A DNA stretch of 64,000 bases from an uncultured Muribaculaceae bacterium. Lineage in GTDB: Bacteria; Bacteroidota; Bacteroidia; Bacteroidales; Muribaculaceae. The DNA lies in contig CAKUJD010000004.1 of the NCBI GenBank assembly GCA_934661195.1, forward strand, positions 62,001-126,000, given 5' to 3'. The notes under the pieces were generated by a model. That model searched no databases. It was not told where the DNA came from and worked only from the letters and a program-made list of their open reading frames with translations. This document shows, in pieces, positions 1-8,422 of this stretch (positions are counted from its first letter, which is position 1; every line of letters starts with the position of its first letter). The translations under genes and the position numbers were made by a program.

Positions 1-503
1 AGCTGTGCGATGGCTGTGCTCAAGTCGGTGCGCTGCTCAAGCAGCACTGCCAGCTTGGCACGGCAGCGGGCCACATGCTCGGCCGAAGCGTCGGTGCGCT
101 CGGCCTCCTCACGCATGTGATATATTTTCAGGGCCAGAATGCTCAGGCGGTCGATGGCCCATGCCGGACTCTCGGTGTTGATAGTGGCGTCGGGCGCCGG
201 CTTAACACCGGCATACAGGTTGCGGAAGTAGGTGTCAATTTTCTCCACCAGGTCGGTGCGGTCCTGGTTCGACTTGTCGATGCGGCGCTTAAGTGCAAGC
301 GCGGCCACAGGATCGATTTGCGGATCGCGGATAATATCCTCCAAGTGCCACTGCACGGTGTCGATCCAGTTTTTCACAAACAGGTCGGCCTCGATCGAGC
401 CTTCGGGATAGGGGTTGGCCACCTTGGCGTCGACATCGTCGGTGCGGTGATAGAGGGCCACTGTGGAGTCGAATATCTTGTTGCAGTTGTCTACGAAGTT
501 CAT
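1..503 (-). CDS. DUF4254 domain protein (partial, 3' end outside window)
   Basis: The reading frame opens at the ATG at 501-503 on the minus strand and runs without a stop to the window edge, so the C-terminus is missing. The visible 167 residues start MNFVDNCNKIFDSTVALYH and contain WIDTVQWHLEDIIRDP and a Lys/Arg-rich helix KRRIDKSNQDR, followed by helical, charged sequence with no signal peptide. This matches my memory of the cytoplasmic DUF4254 family found across Bacteroidetes, whose biochemical role is not established. It lies 42 bp downstream of der on the same strand and may be the last gene of the era-der transcript. Family assignment is by pattern recognition only. Confidence 0.75.
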   Translation of the reverse strand, partial: MNFVDNCNKIFDSTVALYHRTDDVDAKVANPYPEGSIEADLFVKNWIDTVQWHLEDIIRDPQIDPVAALALKRRIDKSNQDRTDLVEKIDTYFRNLYAGVKPAPDATINTESPAWAIDRLSILALKIYHMREEAERTDASAEHVARCRAKLAVLLEQRTDLSTAIAQ

Positions 504-545
504 ATTGAGTCAGTTTTATAATTAATTGGTGTCAAGGGTGTAAAA

Positions 546-1859
546 TCACTTTTGGCGGAAGAAGAGATTGATGGGCGTGCCGCTGAAGTCCCAACGCTCG
601 CGAATTTGATTCTCAAGATAGCGCTTGTAGGGGTCTTTAATCCACTGCGGCAAGTTGCAGAAGAACACAAACGACGGCACGCGAGCCTCCTTAAGCATGG
701 TCACATACTTGATTTTCACATACTTGCCCTTGATGGCCGGTGGCTCGTGGGCGCCGATGATTTCCTGCATGGCGTTGTTGAGCTGCGCAGTGGGAATCAC
801 GCGCTTGCGGTTTTCATACACCTCGATGGCCTGCTGCAGCACCTTGTGGATGCGCTGCTTGGTGAGGGCCGAGCCAAACACAATGGGGAAGTCGGTGAAC
901 GGGGCGAAACGCTCGCGTATTGTGGCCTCCATATAGTCGATAGACTTCTGCGACTTGTCGTGGGCGGCGTCCCACTTGTTGACAAGCACTATAAGTCCCT
1001 TGCGGTTTTTTTGGATAATGGAGAATATGTTCACATCCTGCGACTCAATGCCGCGGGTGGCGTCGATGAGCAGGATGCACACATCGGCGTTTTCGATGGC
1101 GCGGATGCTGCGCAGCACGGAGTAGTATTCGATGTCCTCGTTCACCTTGTTCTTCTTGCGGATGCCGGCAGTGTCGACCAGATAGAAGTCGAAGCCAAAC
1201 TTGTTGTAGCGCGAATATATGCTGTCGCGCGTGGTGCCGGCAATGTCGGTGACGATGTTGCGCTCCTCGTTCATGAGCGAGTTGATGAGCGATGACTTGC
1301 CCGCATTGGGGCGGCCCACAATGGCAAAGCGAGGGATGTCGGCCTCGTGCTCGTCGTCGGCCTTCTCGGGCATTAGGCGCACAACCTCGTCGAGCAGATC
1401 GCCTGTGCCGCCGCCGTTGATGGCCGAAATCGACACAGGCGTGCCAAGGCCAAGCGAATAAAACTCGGCGTCGGCATAGATGCCCTCGTTGTTGTCGGCC
1501 TTGTTGGTGGCCACAATCACGGGCTTGTTGCTGCTGCGCAGAATTTGGGCCACATGGTCGTCGAGGTCGGTGACACCGTTTTTAATGTCGACCACAAAAA
1601 TTATCACATCGGCCTCCTCGATGGCCAGATGCACCTGCTTGTTGATTTCCTCCTCGAAAATGTCTTCGCTGTTCACCACCCAGCCGCCAGTGTCGACCAC
1701 CGACATCTCCATGCCGTTCCAGTCCATTTTGCCATACTGGCGGTCGCGCGTGGTGCCGCTGGTGTCGTTGACTATGGCGGCGCGCGTCTGCGTGAGCCTA
1801 TTGAACAGGGTTGACTTGCCCACATTGGGGCGTCCCACTATTGCTACTAATCTTCCCAT
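546..1859 (-). CDS. der: Ribosome biogenesis GTPase Der (EngA)
   Basis: A 437-residue protein with two consecutive Ras-like GTPase domains, the hallmark of Der/EngA. The first P-loop is GRPNVGKST near residue 9, with DTGGW as switch II and NKAD as the G4 motif. The second P-loop is GRPNAGKSS near residue 182, with DTAGI and NKWD. A KH-like C-terminal domain follows ([13 protein letters not shown], then FVFFCN). Length is normal for the family. Der acts in 50S ribosomal subunit maturation. It lies 70 bp downstream of era, a second ribosome-assembly GTPase, in the same direction, so co-transcription is likely. Confidence 0.97.
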   Translation of the reverse strand: MGRLVAIVGRPNVGKSTLFNRLTQTRAAIVNDTSGTTRDRQYGKMDWNGMEMSVVDTGGWVVNSEDIFEEEINKQVHLAIEEADVIIFVVDIKNGVTDLDDHVAQILRSSNKPVIVATNKADNNEGIYADAEFYSLGLGTPVSISAINGGGTGDLLDEVVRLMPEKADDEHEADIPRFAIVGRPNAGKSSLINSLMNEERNIVTDIAGTTRDSIYSRYNKFGFDFYLVDTAGIRKKNKVNEDIEYYSVLRSIRAIENADVCILLIDATRGIESQDVNIFSIIQKNRKGLIVLVNKWDAAHDKSQKSIDYMEATIRERFAPFTDFPIVFGSALTKQRIHKVLQQAIEVYENRKRVIPTAQLNNAMQEIIGAHEPPAIKGKYVKIKYVTMLKEARVPSFVFFCNLPQWIKDPYKRYLENQIRERWDFSGTPINLFFRQK

Positions 1860-1929
1860 ATCGTGTAATATCTTCTATGTGCTATGCGTTTAGGTTAGTT
1901 ACTTTATGTGCATTCCAAGCGCGGCCCCA

Positions 1930-2832
1930 CTACTCGATGTAGCCAAACTGGCGGAGCTTCGACTCCTGGTTGCGCCAGTCCTTCTCCACCTTCACAAACA
2001 GCTGCAAATACACATGCTTCTCAAAAAACTTCTCAATCTCTTTGCGGGCGTCAATTCCCAGCCGCTTCAGCTTGGAGCCGCCGCGGCCTATGATGATGCC
2101 CTTCTGGCTGTCGCGCTCCACATATATCACCGCCATGATGTGGATTGAGGTGTCGGTCTCGTCGAACTTCTCCACAATCACCTGGGTGGAATACGGCACC
2201 TCCTTGTCGTATTCAAGCAATATCTTCTCGCGCACGATTTCGGTCACGAAGAAGCGCGAGCTGCGGTCGGTGAGCGCGTCTTTGCCGAAGTAGGGCGGAT
2301 TTTCGGGCAGCAGCTCGATGATGCGCCGCTTAAGGTTGTCGACGTTGAACTTGGCCAGCGCGCTTGTGGGCCACACCTCGGCCTGCGGCAGCAGCTGCTT
2401 CCACTCGTCGATTTTGGCCTCAAGGTCGCTTTGGCCCTTGAGCAGGTCGATTTTGTTGATCACCAGCAGCACGGGCACCTTTTCGCGCGCCACGCGGTCG
2501 AGGAAGTCCTTGTTTTTGGTGGGCGACTCCACCACATCGGTCACATACAGCAGCACATCGGCGTCGACAAGGGCGCCGGTGGAGAAGTCGAGCATGCTCT
2601 CCTGCAACTTGAACTTGGGTTTGAGCACGCCAGGGGTGTCGCTGAACACTATCTGGTAGTCGTCGCCGTTGACGATGCCCATTATTCGGTGGCGCGTGGT
2701 CTGCGCCTTGCTGGTGATTATCGACAGCCGCTCGCCCACCAGCAGATTGCTGAGCGTGGACTTGCCCACGTTGGGGTTGCCCACTATGTTCACAAATCCG
2801 GCCCTGTGCTTCTTTTTGTTCTCGTTGTCCAC
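1930..2832 (-). CDS. era: GTPase Era
   Basis: A 300-residue protein with an N-terminal GTPase domain (P-loop GNPNVGKST near residue 18, DTPG, NKID) and a C-terminal KH RNA-binding domain carrying GIIIGRGGSKLKRLG. This is the standard Era architecture and length. Era binds the 3' end of 16S rRNA and couples 30S assembly to growth. The chosen start gives a short Lys-rich N-terminus (MDNENKKKHRAG) followed directly by the GTPase core. It sits between fabH and der on the same strand. The 198 bp separating it from fabH hold a structured inverted-repeat element (2899-2984), so era may have its own promoter or be modulated there. Confidence 0.97.
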   Translation of the reverse strand: MDNENKKKHRAGFVNIVGNPNVGKSTLSNLLVGERLSIITSKAQTTRHRIMGIVNGDDYQIVFSDTPGVLKPKFKLQESMLDFSTGALVDADVLLYVTDVVESPTKNKDFLDRVAREKVPVLLVINKIDLLKGQSDLEAKIDEWKQLLPQAEVWPTSALAKFNVDNLKRRIIELLPENPPYFGKDALTDRSSRFFVTEIVREKILLEYDKEVPYSTQVIVEKFDETDTSIHIMAVIYVERDSQKGIIIGRGGSKLKRLGIDARKEIEKFFEKHVYLQLFVKVEKDWRNQESKLRQFGYIE

Positions 2833-2898
2833 TTTTTTTGCTTGCTGTTAGAGAATTGTTAGTTAAAAAAATCGCTCTGTGCCGGCCCTCGGGCCGAC

Positions 2899-2984
2899 AA
2901 GGGCAAGAAACGCACCCACTATGTTGCGGTCCGCATAGCGCACCACAGGTGCGCCGCAGGCCAGTCGTTGCATTTCTTGCCCTT
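2899..2984. repeat. Nested inverted-repeat element between fabH and era
   Basis: Outer arms at 2899-2914 and 2969-2984 are complementary at 15 of 16 positions (AAGGGCAAGAAACGCA against TGCATTTCTTGCCCTT). Inside, 2938-2954 form a perfect 7-bp hairpin (GCGCACC, ACA loop, GGTGCGC). On the minus strand, a short GGCC-rich hairpin and a run of T follow near 2865-2893. It could be a terminator or attenuator between fabH and era, a small structured RNA, or a dispersed palindromic repeat. A second GC-rich hairpin lies upstream of fabH at 4083-4132. The pairing is seen directly; function is unknown. Confidence 0.5.
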
Positions 2985-3030
2985 GAAAGAAATATCGTTT
3001 TGCAGGCAGCATTTTCAGGCTGCCGCAGCA

Positions 3031-4014
3031 TCAGCCCCAAATCAGGTATTCGGCACCCCAAGTGAAGCCTGCGCCGAATGCCGTGAGCACGATCTTGTCG
3101 CCCTTCTTAAACTTGTGCTTGAACTCGTCCATGCACAAGGGAATTGAGGCGGCGCTGGTGTTGCCAGTGTGCTCGATGTTGACCAGCACCTTCTGCGGGT
3201 CGATGCCCAGGCGCGAGCCCACAGCCTCGATGATGCGCAGATTGGCCTGGTGGGGAATGAACCACTGGATGTCGTCGCAAGTGAGGCCGTTGCGGTCCAT
3301 CACGTCTTTCGACGAGGTGAGCATGTCCATCACAGCGTGCTTATACACTGCGCGGCCCTCCTGATACACATAGTGCTCGCGGGCGTCGATGGTGGCGTGC
3401 GATGCCGGATGGGCCGAGCCGCCAGCCTTGTAGATGAGGTGCTCAAGGCCGCTGCCGTCCACATGAAATATGCCGTCCTGGATACCCACGCCGGTGTCCT
3501 CGGTGGGCTCAAGCAGCACTGCTGCCGCTCCGTCGCCAAACAGGGGGCAGGTTGAGCGGTCCTCATAGTTGGTCATGCTCGACATCTTCTCGGCGCACAC
3601 TACCACCACCTTCTTATATAGGCCCGACTTGATGTAGGCGTTGGCGTCGTACGACGCCACTATGAAGCCCGCGCAGGCGGCCTGGATGTCGTAGCCATAG
3701 CAGTGGGGCTCAAGGCCGCACTGGTGGATTATGATTGAAGCCGTCGACGGGAAGCGGTAGTCGGGGTTTGAGGTGGCGCAGATGAGCAAGTCCACCTCCT
3801 CGGGCTTGGTGTTGGTGTCGCTGAGCAGCTTGTTCACAGCCTTGATGCCCATATACGACGAGCCCACGTCCTTCTTGAGGATGTGGCGGGTCTTGATGCC
3901 CACGCGGGTGGTGATCCACTCGTCGTTGGTGTCAACTATCTTCGCCAAGTCGTCGTTGGTGAGCACATCGTCGGGGATGTAAGATGCGATGCCTGTGATT
4001 TTTGCGTTAAGCAT
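3031..4014 (-). CDS. fabH: Beta-ketoacyl-ACP synthase III (FabH)
   Basis: A 327-residue thiolase-fold condensing enzyme that starts type II fatty acid synthesis by joining acetyl-CoA (or a branched primer) to malonyl-ACP. The Cys-His-Asn triad is visible: Cys in DIQAACAGF, His in WFIPHQANLRI and Asn in NIEHTGNTSAAS. The upstream frame is open to 4095, but the ATG at 4012-4014 gives the usual N-terminus (MLNAKITGIASYIPDD), so it was chosen. It follows rpmF and the DUF177 gene, an order conserved in many bacteria. A branched-chain primer preference would fit Bacteroidales lipids but cannot be read from the sequence. Confidence 0.96.
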   Translation of the reverse strand: MLNAKITGIASYIPDDVLTNDDLAKIVDTNDEWITTRVGIKTRHILKKDVGSSYMGIKAVNKLLSDTNTKPEEVDLLICATSNPDYRFPSTASIIIHQCGLEPHCYGYDIQAACAGFIVASYDANAYIKSGLYKKVVVVCAEKMSSMTNYEDRSTCPLFGDGAAAVLLEPTEDTGVGIQDGIFHVDGSGLEHLIYKAGGSAHPASHATIDAREHYVYQEGRAVYKHAVMDMLTSSKDVMDRNGLTCDDIQWFIPHQANLRIIEAVGSRLGIDPQKVLVNIEHTGNTSAASIPLCMDEFKHKFKKGDKIVLTAFGAGFTWGAEYLIWG

Positions 4015-4214
4015 AATAGTAACGGATGATTTTAATTTTCCTTGAGTTCTGATAAACAACGAATATCCTAAAACAGAACCCGCCGCACGCCCCATGCTGC
4101 CGCCGTTGCAGAAACTGCGGCCCTGCGTGCGGGCCTATGGCCCCATCCAAGGATATGCATTACTAAAAAACGTGTGTGTTTTAGCGATGTGAAAAGCGGA
4201 AGCGGTGCCTTGTG
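4015..4214. other. rpmF-fabH intergenic region with GC-rich hairpin
   Basis: No gene is seen in these 200 bases. Inverted arms CCGCACGC (4083-4090) and GCGTGCGG (4125-4132) are perfectly complementary and enclose a smaller GCAG-AAA-CTGC hairpin. Such a structure between two genes expected to be co-transcribed could be a processing or attenuation site. There is no poly-T tail for a simple terminator. Its function is unknown. Confidence 0.4.
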
Positions 4215-4400
4215 TTACACTGCTGCCTCTTCACCCATTACCTTCTTGCCACGATAGTAGCCGCACTCGGGGCATACTGTGTGGTACACATGCCATGCGC
4301 CGCAGTTGGTGCAGGGTACGATTGTTGGAGCTACAGCCACGTCGTGAGTTCTTCTCTTGGCTGTGCGAGTCTTTGATTGTCTACGTTTAGGATGTGCCAT
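4215..4400 (-). CDS. rpmF: 50S ribosomal protein L32
   Basis: A 61-residue basic protein beginning MAHPKRRQSKTRTAKRR, the L32 signature, followed by a zinc ribbon with cysteines at about 30, 33, 43 and 46 (CTNC and CPEC). Length matches bacterial L32. It follows the DUF177 gene by 16 bp on the same strand, the classic yceD-rpmF pair in which the DUF177 protein is linked to 23S rRNA processing. Presence of all four cysteines marks the zinc-binding form. Confidence 0.97.
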   Translation of the reverse strand: MAHPKRRQSKTRTAKRRTHDVAVAPTIVPCTNCGAWHVYHTVCPECGYYRGKKVMGEEAAV

Positions 4401-4416
4401 TTTCTTATTACTTTTT

Positions 4417-5001
4417 TTAATTTTTATCTAATAGTTGCTTCAGGGCGTCCCAGCGCGGGTCGGTGCCCTTGTCGGCATTGTTGTCGTTATCGTCATCGCC
4501 GGTGTCTCCGGCCTGGCGCATGTAGTCGTCATCGTCCCTCAGATCGATGGCCGCGTGGCTGCTGAGCTGCGCCATCATCTGCTCGTTGCATCCGCCCTCG
4601 GGGTGGACGTGCTTGATGGGTATGGTGAGCAGCACCGTGTCGCGCATCAGCGGCTGCAGGTCGAGCTCGCGCCAACTTTCTGGCACCATGAGCACGTCGT
4701 CGCAGCTGTCGTCGTAGCGCGGGCCGTATTTAACCCTTATCTGCCAGGTGGTGTCGACTTCAAGCGGCATAAGGTCGAGGCAGCGGTCGCAGGGAATCTG
4801 CAACTCGCCCTTGAACGCGAAGTGCAGCTCATATATGCCCTCGTGCTCATGCACCACTTTGAGTGTGGCCGCAACGTTTGCCCGACGCACTTCCGATGCC
4901 CCGGTTTCGTTGAAGAAATCTTCGCTCAACTGGTAGCTAAATTCCTTAGTACCAAACGTTAAGCCGCGCAGTGGTAACTTAAATGAAGCCAATTTTCCCA
5001 A
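4417..5001 (-). CDS. YceD/DUF177 family rRNA-accumulation protein
   Basis: A 194-residue acidic protein preceding rpmF, as expected for YceD/DUF177. It contains the characteristic CDRCL motif (FKGELQIPCDRCLDLMPLEV) and a C-terminal tail very rich in Asp and Asn (GDDDNDNNADKGTD), ending in the typical DPRWDALKQL segment. The start MGKLASFKLPLRGL lies 22 bp downstream of a near-perfect Bacteroidetes promoter, making this the first gene of the operon. DUF177 proteins are linked to 23S rRNA accumulation; the molecular mechanism is not visible here. Confidence 0.93.
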   Translation of the reverse strand: MGKLASFKLPLRGLTFGTKEFSYQLSEDFFNETGASEVRRANVAATLKVVHEHEGIYELHFAFKGELQIPCDRCLDLMPLEVDTTWQIRVKYGPRYDDSCDDVLMVPESWRELDLQPLMRDTVLLTIPIKHVHPEGGCNEQMMAQLSSHAAIDLRDDDDYMRQAGDTGDDDNDNNADKGTDPRWDALKQLLDKN

Positions 5002-5022
5002 CTTTATTAAGTTAAAATCACC

Positions 5023-5054
5023 GCAAAGTTAGTAACATTCTCGCTAATAATCAA
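5023..5054 (-). promoter_or_regulatory. Promoter of the DUF177-rpmF-fabH operon
   Basis: On the minus strand a -33 TTG (5052-5054) is followed after 20 bp by the -7 element TAACTTTGC (5023-5031), matching the Bacteroidetes TTG-N19-21-TAnnTTTG rule. Predicted transcription starts near 5016, about 15 nt before the DUF177 ATG. Confidence 0.8.
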
Positions 5055-5100
5055 CGATTTTCGCACATTTTGTGCGCTTTTGCCGCTTTTAGTGCGGCCA

Positions 5101-6993
5101 TCAGGCCGGCTGCGGCGCCAGGCTAAGCACGTAGTCGTGCAGTTTTTTATAAAACGGGTGGCGCGTTAGAGTGGCCACATCGCCCAGAATTATCAGCTTC
5201 ATGCGGGCGCGGGTTATAGCCACATTCATGCGGCGCAAGTCGCGCAAGAAGCCTATCTGGCCGCGGTCGTTGGCGCGCACTAGGCTAATCACCACCACAT
5301 CGCGCTCCTGCCCCTGAAAGCCGTCGACGGTGTTGACGCTCACGGCCTGGGACAGCGGACGCAGTTCGGCGCTGCGGCGCACCAGCGAGCGCAGATACTG
5401 CACCTGGGCGCGGTAGGGCGATATGATGCCCACGTCGATGCGCTCGTCCACCAGCCGCTGCATGCCTATGCGCTCGAAATACAGTTCAAGAGCGGCTATG
5501 GTGAGCCGCGCCTCGGGGCGGTTGATGCGCCCGAAGCCGTCGCCCGATGTCTGTTCCTGGCCGTCGGGGCACAACTCGGCGGTGTCGATCCACGTGATGG
5601 GGGTGTCGTAGTCGAGGATGCCGCGGTGGCGCACCTCGGGGGCCGACTGCACCTTGCCGCCATAGAACCACTGGCTTGAGAAGCGCATTATGGCCTCGTT
5701 CATGCGATACTGCACATTGAGCATAGTCACCGTGTGGGGGTTGGAGGCCGCGATGCGCTCCATCAGCGTCACGCCCAAGCCGCCGCGCATGGCCTCCACG
5801 CTCTTCACCGTGGGCGGCAGCTGGCAGTGGTCGCCGGCCAGCACCACGCGGCGCGCCTTGGCAATGGCTATCCAGCACGCCGCCTCAAGGGCCTGGGCGG
5901 CCTCGTCGACAAACAGTGTGCCAAACGTCATTCCTTCGATCACGCGGTTGGCGCTGCCGGCCAGTGTGCAGGCTATGACGCGCGCGCTGCCCAGAAGGTC
6001 GTTGTTGATGGTCAGCTCGAGCTCGGTGGCGCGCTGGCGCAGCTTGTCGAGCTTGCGATACCAGTCGTCGGAGTGCCGCTTGCCGCTCTGCCGCATCTGG
6101 CGCACCGCCTTGCGCGCCGCCCACAGGGCAGGATACAGCTCGTGGGCCTCAAAGCGGCGCTCGTAGGTGAACGACAGCATCTTGTCGGTGACACGTGTGG
6201 GGTTGCCTATGCGCAGCACGTCCACGCCGCGGTCCACCAGCCGCTCGCTTATCCAGTCAACGGCCATGTTGCTCTGCGCACACACCAGCACCTGGTTTTC
6301 GCGCCGCAGCGTCTCGCATATGGCCTCGACCAAAGTCGTGGTCTTGCCAGTGCCCGGAGGGCCATGTACTATGGCCACATCGGGCGAGCCAAGCACACGG
6401 TTCACCGCCGCCTCCTGCGCCGCATTGAGCCACGGCAGGCTCACACGGCTCACCTCGGTGGGGATGGCTGCGGCATTAGGTGTATAGAAGGCGTCGCGCA
6501 AGTCCGCCAGGCGGTTGCCCTTGGCAGCCATCACGCGGTCGATGGCGGCCAGCATGAGGCGGTGGGTGGTTTCGTCGAACGACAGCTGCACGCCCACCTG
6601 GGCATCCGAGCGCAGCTGCCCCACACACGACTGGTCGGGCACACTCACCACCATGGTGCCCTCGCGCACATAGCTCACCGTGCCGCCAAACTTGTAGTAG
6701 CTGATTGAGCCGTCGGGCATGACTCTGAAAAACATCACAGGGCGGCCATACTCAAAGTTATGCTCGGTCTCCGCGTCGTCGGCCGTGCGCGAAAGCTCCA
6801 CCACAAGGTCGTTGAGCGAATTATAGCGGCTGCGGCCCACCTCTACAGGCCACCAGCAGTCACCGCGCCTCACCTTGCGCTCGATGCCCACAGCCTCGGT
6901 CTGGCGGCGGAATTCATCCCGCTCGGCCTTGTATTCGGCCTGCAGCAGCGCGCGCTGCCGGCTAAGTTCCAATATGGGTGATTTGGTCTGCAT
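5101..6993 (-). CDS. SF1 DNA/RNA helicase (UPF1/IGHMBP2-like, AAA_11/AAA_12)
   Basis: A 630-residue superfamily 1B helicase. Visible motifs are Walker A GPPGTGKTTT, motif II DEAAQALE, motif III GDHCQLPPTV, motif IV-like NVQYRMNEAIMRF, motif V VNTVDGFQGQERDVVVIS and motif VI NVAITRARMKL. An N-terminal beta-barrel-like region precedes the motor, as in Bacteroidetes homologues of IGHMBP2. The frame is open up to 7092, but the ATG at 6991-6993 is preceded by a perfect promoter whose -7 box ends only 5 nt away. I take that start, which implies a leaderless mRNA. No nuclease domain is fused. The biological substrate cannot be inferred. Confidence 0.9.
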   Translation of the reverse strand: MQTKSPILELSRQRALLQAEYKAERDEFRRQTEAVGIERKVRRGDCWWPVEVGRSRYNSLNDLVVELSRTADDAETEHNFEYGRPVMFFRVMPDGSISYYKFGGTVSYVREGTMVVSVPDQSCVGQLRSDAQVGVQLSFDETTHRLMLAAIDRVMAAKGNRLADLRDAFYTPNAAAIPTEVSRVSLPWLNAAQEAAVNRVLGSPDVAIVHGPPGTGKTTTLVEAICETLRRENQVLVCAQSNMAVDWISERLVDRGVDVLRIGNPTRVTDKMLSFTYERRFEAHELYPALWAARKAVRQMRQSGKRHSDDWYRKLDKLRQRATELELTINNDLLGSARVIACTLAGSANRVIEGMTFGTLFVDEAAQALEAACWIAIAKARRVVLAGDHCQLPPTVKSVEAMRGGLGVTLMERIAASNPHTVTMLNVQYRMNEAIMRFSSQWFYGGKVQSAPEVRHRGILDYDTPITWIDTAELCPDGQEQTSGDGFGRINRPEARLTIAALELYFERIGMQRLVDERIDVGIISPYRAQVQYLRSLVRRSAELRPLSQAVSVNTVDGFQGQERDVVVISLVRANDRGQIGFLRDLRRMNVAITRARMKLIILGDVATLTRHPFYKKLHDYVLSLAPQPA

Positions 6994-6998
6994 AGGGT

Positions 6999-7030
6999 GC
7001 AAAATTACTAATTGCGGCGCAAAGCCGCAA
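6999..7030 (-). promoter_or_regulatory. Leaderless-type promoter of the SF1 helicase, overlapping a palindrome
   Basis: On the minus strand TTG (7028-7030), a 20-bp spacer and TAATTTTGC (6999-7007) form a near-ideal promoter. Only 5 nt separate the -7 box from the ATG at 6993, so the transcript should start at or next to the A of the start codon. The -33 end lies in a perfect hairpin at 7012-7030 (TTGCGGC, GCAAA, GCCGCAA). Confidence 0.75.
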
Positions 7031-7146
7031 CCCCCACAGCAGCACGCAAGCCGTGCGCAACGCCTCGCTCTCGGTAGAGGGGGGCACTGCACACGGCCGC
7101 GTGTGTATGAAATTTTGGTTATCGCTCTATTTAGCTCTGGCCACCA

Positions 7147-8394
7147 TCACTGCTGTGTTTGCTTTATGCTCACCATTTTGCCGATAAACAGTATGGCTCC
7201 GCTGTTGCGCTCACGAATTATGTAAACAAACGGACTGTCAACAATAAACTGGTGTGTGGTGATTGTTGCTGTATATCCATCTTTTACCGAAGTTACAGAT
7301 GCAGCCTCCGTTCCTTTTTCGTCAACATCAATTATGGAGCTTTGTCTTGATCCTGTGAGTGGCAGTGCACCTCCGCCTTTAACCAAATTGTTGAAGTTCG
7401 GACTTTCGCTGAATGCCGACTTTATGCCCATCGCCTTGAACACATCAATCATGTCGTAGTCGAATGCGACCTTAAACTTAGGCAGGCCCACATTATATGT
7501 TATCCCAATTGAAGCTGAAGCCCCTGCAAGCATCTCATTGATTTGATCAAGGGTAAGCGACTTTATGCAGTCGTTGATGTTTATCTTATCATTCGGAATC
7601 AGAATATCCATCTCATAGCATTGGTTGCCATATGGCAGCTTCAGCAGGCTCACGCCAGTTGTGTCGTCATAATGCTGGAAATAGAAATCCTCAAACATGA
7701 AAACCACCCGCTCGCGCTTACGATCGAGGTTGTAGAACGCATGCATGCGTTTTTCTCCAAACGGATGCGTCCACATGCCGTGGAAATAGGTGGCATTGAG
7801 CGCATATAGCTTTGCCCCCGGATCTAAGCTACTGAACATCGACGGAATCATGCCTTTGGTTCCATCGCTCACCCACTTGTTGATGGCGTCTGTGGCTTTC
7901 GACGACGAGAAGTCAATGCTTTTGCAGCTCGCACCATAGTAAGTGGCACAATTTTGCCTGAACTTTTCTAATGCCTCATAGCCCTTGTTGAGCCATATAG
8001 AATTGGCCGACAGCAGCTTTGAATTAGGGTCGGCCTTGGCGAGGCCTGAGCGCAAGTGCTCAATGTAGCTGTTGATTTCGTCCACATTGTCGCCCATCCT
8101 CAGTGCGTCAACTATCTCTTGCCGCGTGGTGCCATCAGCGCCGTTTGCCACCATTGCCAGCACCTGCATGGCGCTGTAGGGCGACACAAGTGTGTTTTTT
8201 TCTTCGCGGCCCTGATTCAGTGCTTTAAACAGGTCAAGAGCAAATTCGTTAGCCGAAGCAGCCATCTGCTGCTCCTGCGGCGTAAGCTGCAGCGGTTCGC
8301 CCTGGATGGAACTCGGTTCATTTGTTTCGTTGCAAGCCGTGGCCGCAAACAGCAGTACAAACCCACCCAGTAATAATTTGATTTTACGGTTCAT
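7147..8394 (-). CDS. Serpin-family protease inhibitor, lipoprotein (copy 1)
   Basis: A 415-residue secreted serpin. The N-terminus is a lipoprotein signal (MNRKIKLLLGGFVLLFAATAC, lipidated Cys about 21). The serpin core is evident from FALDLFKAL, NTLVSPYSAMQVLAMVANGA, NATYFHGMW and the C-terminal SPFVYIIRERNSGAILFIGKM. The hinge EKGTEAASVT (about 359-368) has the small residues required for loop insertion, so it should be inhibitory. The reactive loop continues SVKDGYTATITTHQF, with P1 around Thr375-Thr377. It lies 28 bp downstream of serpin copy 2 and downstream of a C10 protease, all on one strand. Residues 1-192 are identical to copy 2; differences cluster in the last third, including the reactive loop. 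Confidence 0.95.
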   Translation of the reverse strand: MNRKIKLLLGGFVLLFAATACNETNEPSSIQGEPLQLTPQEQQMAASANEFALDLFKALNQGREEKNTLVSPYSAMQVLAMVANGADGTTRQEIVDALRMGDNVDEINSYIEHLRSGLAKADPNSKLLSANSIWLNKGYEALEKFRQNCATYYGASCKSIDFSSSKATDAINKWVSDGTKGMIPSMFSSLDPGAKLYALNATYFHGMWTHPFGEKRMHAFYNLDRKRERVVFMFEDFYFQHYDDTTGVSLLKLPYGNQCYEMDILIPNDKININDCIKSLTLDQINEMLAGASASIGITYNVGLPKFKVAFDYDMIDVFKAMGIKSAFSESPNFNNLVKGGGALPLTGSRQSSIIDVDEKGTEAASVTSVKDGYTATITTHQFIVDSPFVYIIRERNSGAILFIGKMVSIKQTQQ

Positions 8395-8422
8395 AATAAA
8401 TCTTTTTTAGTTGGTTATTACG

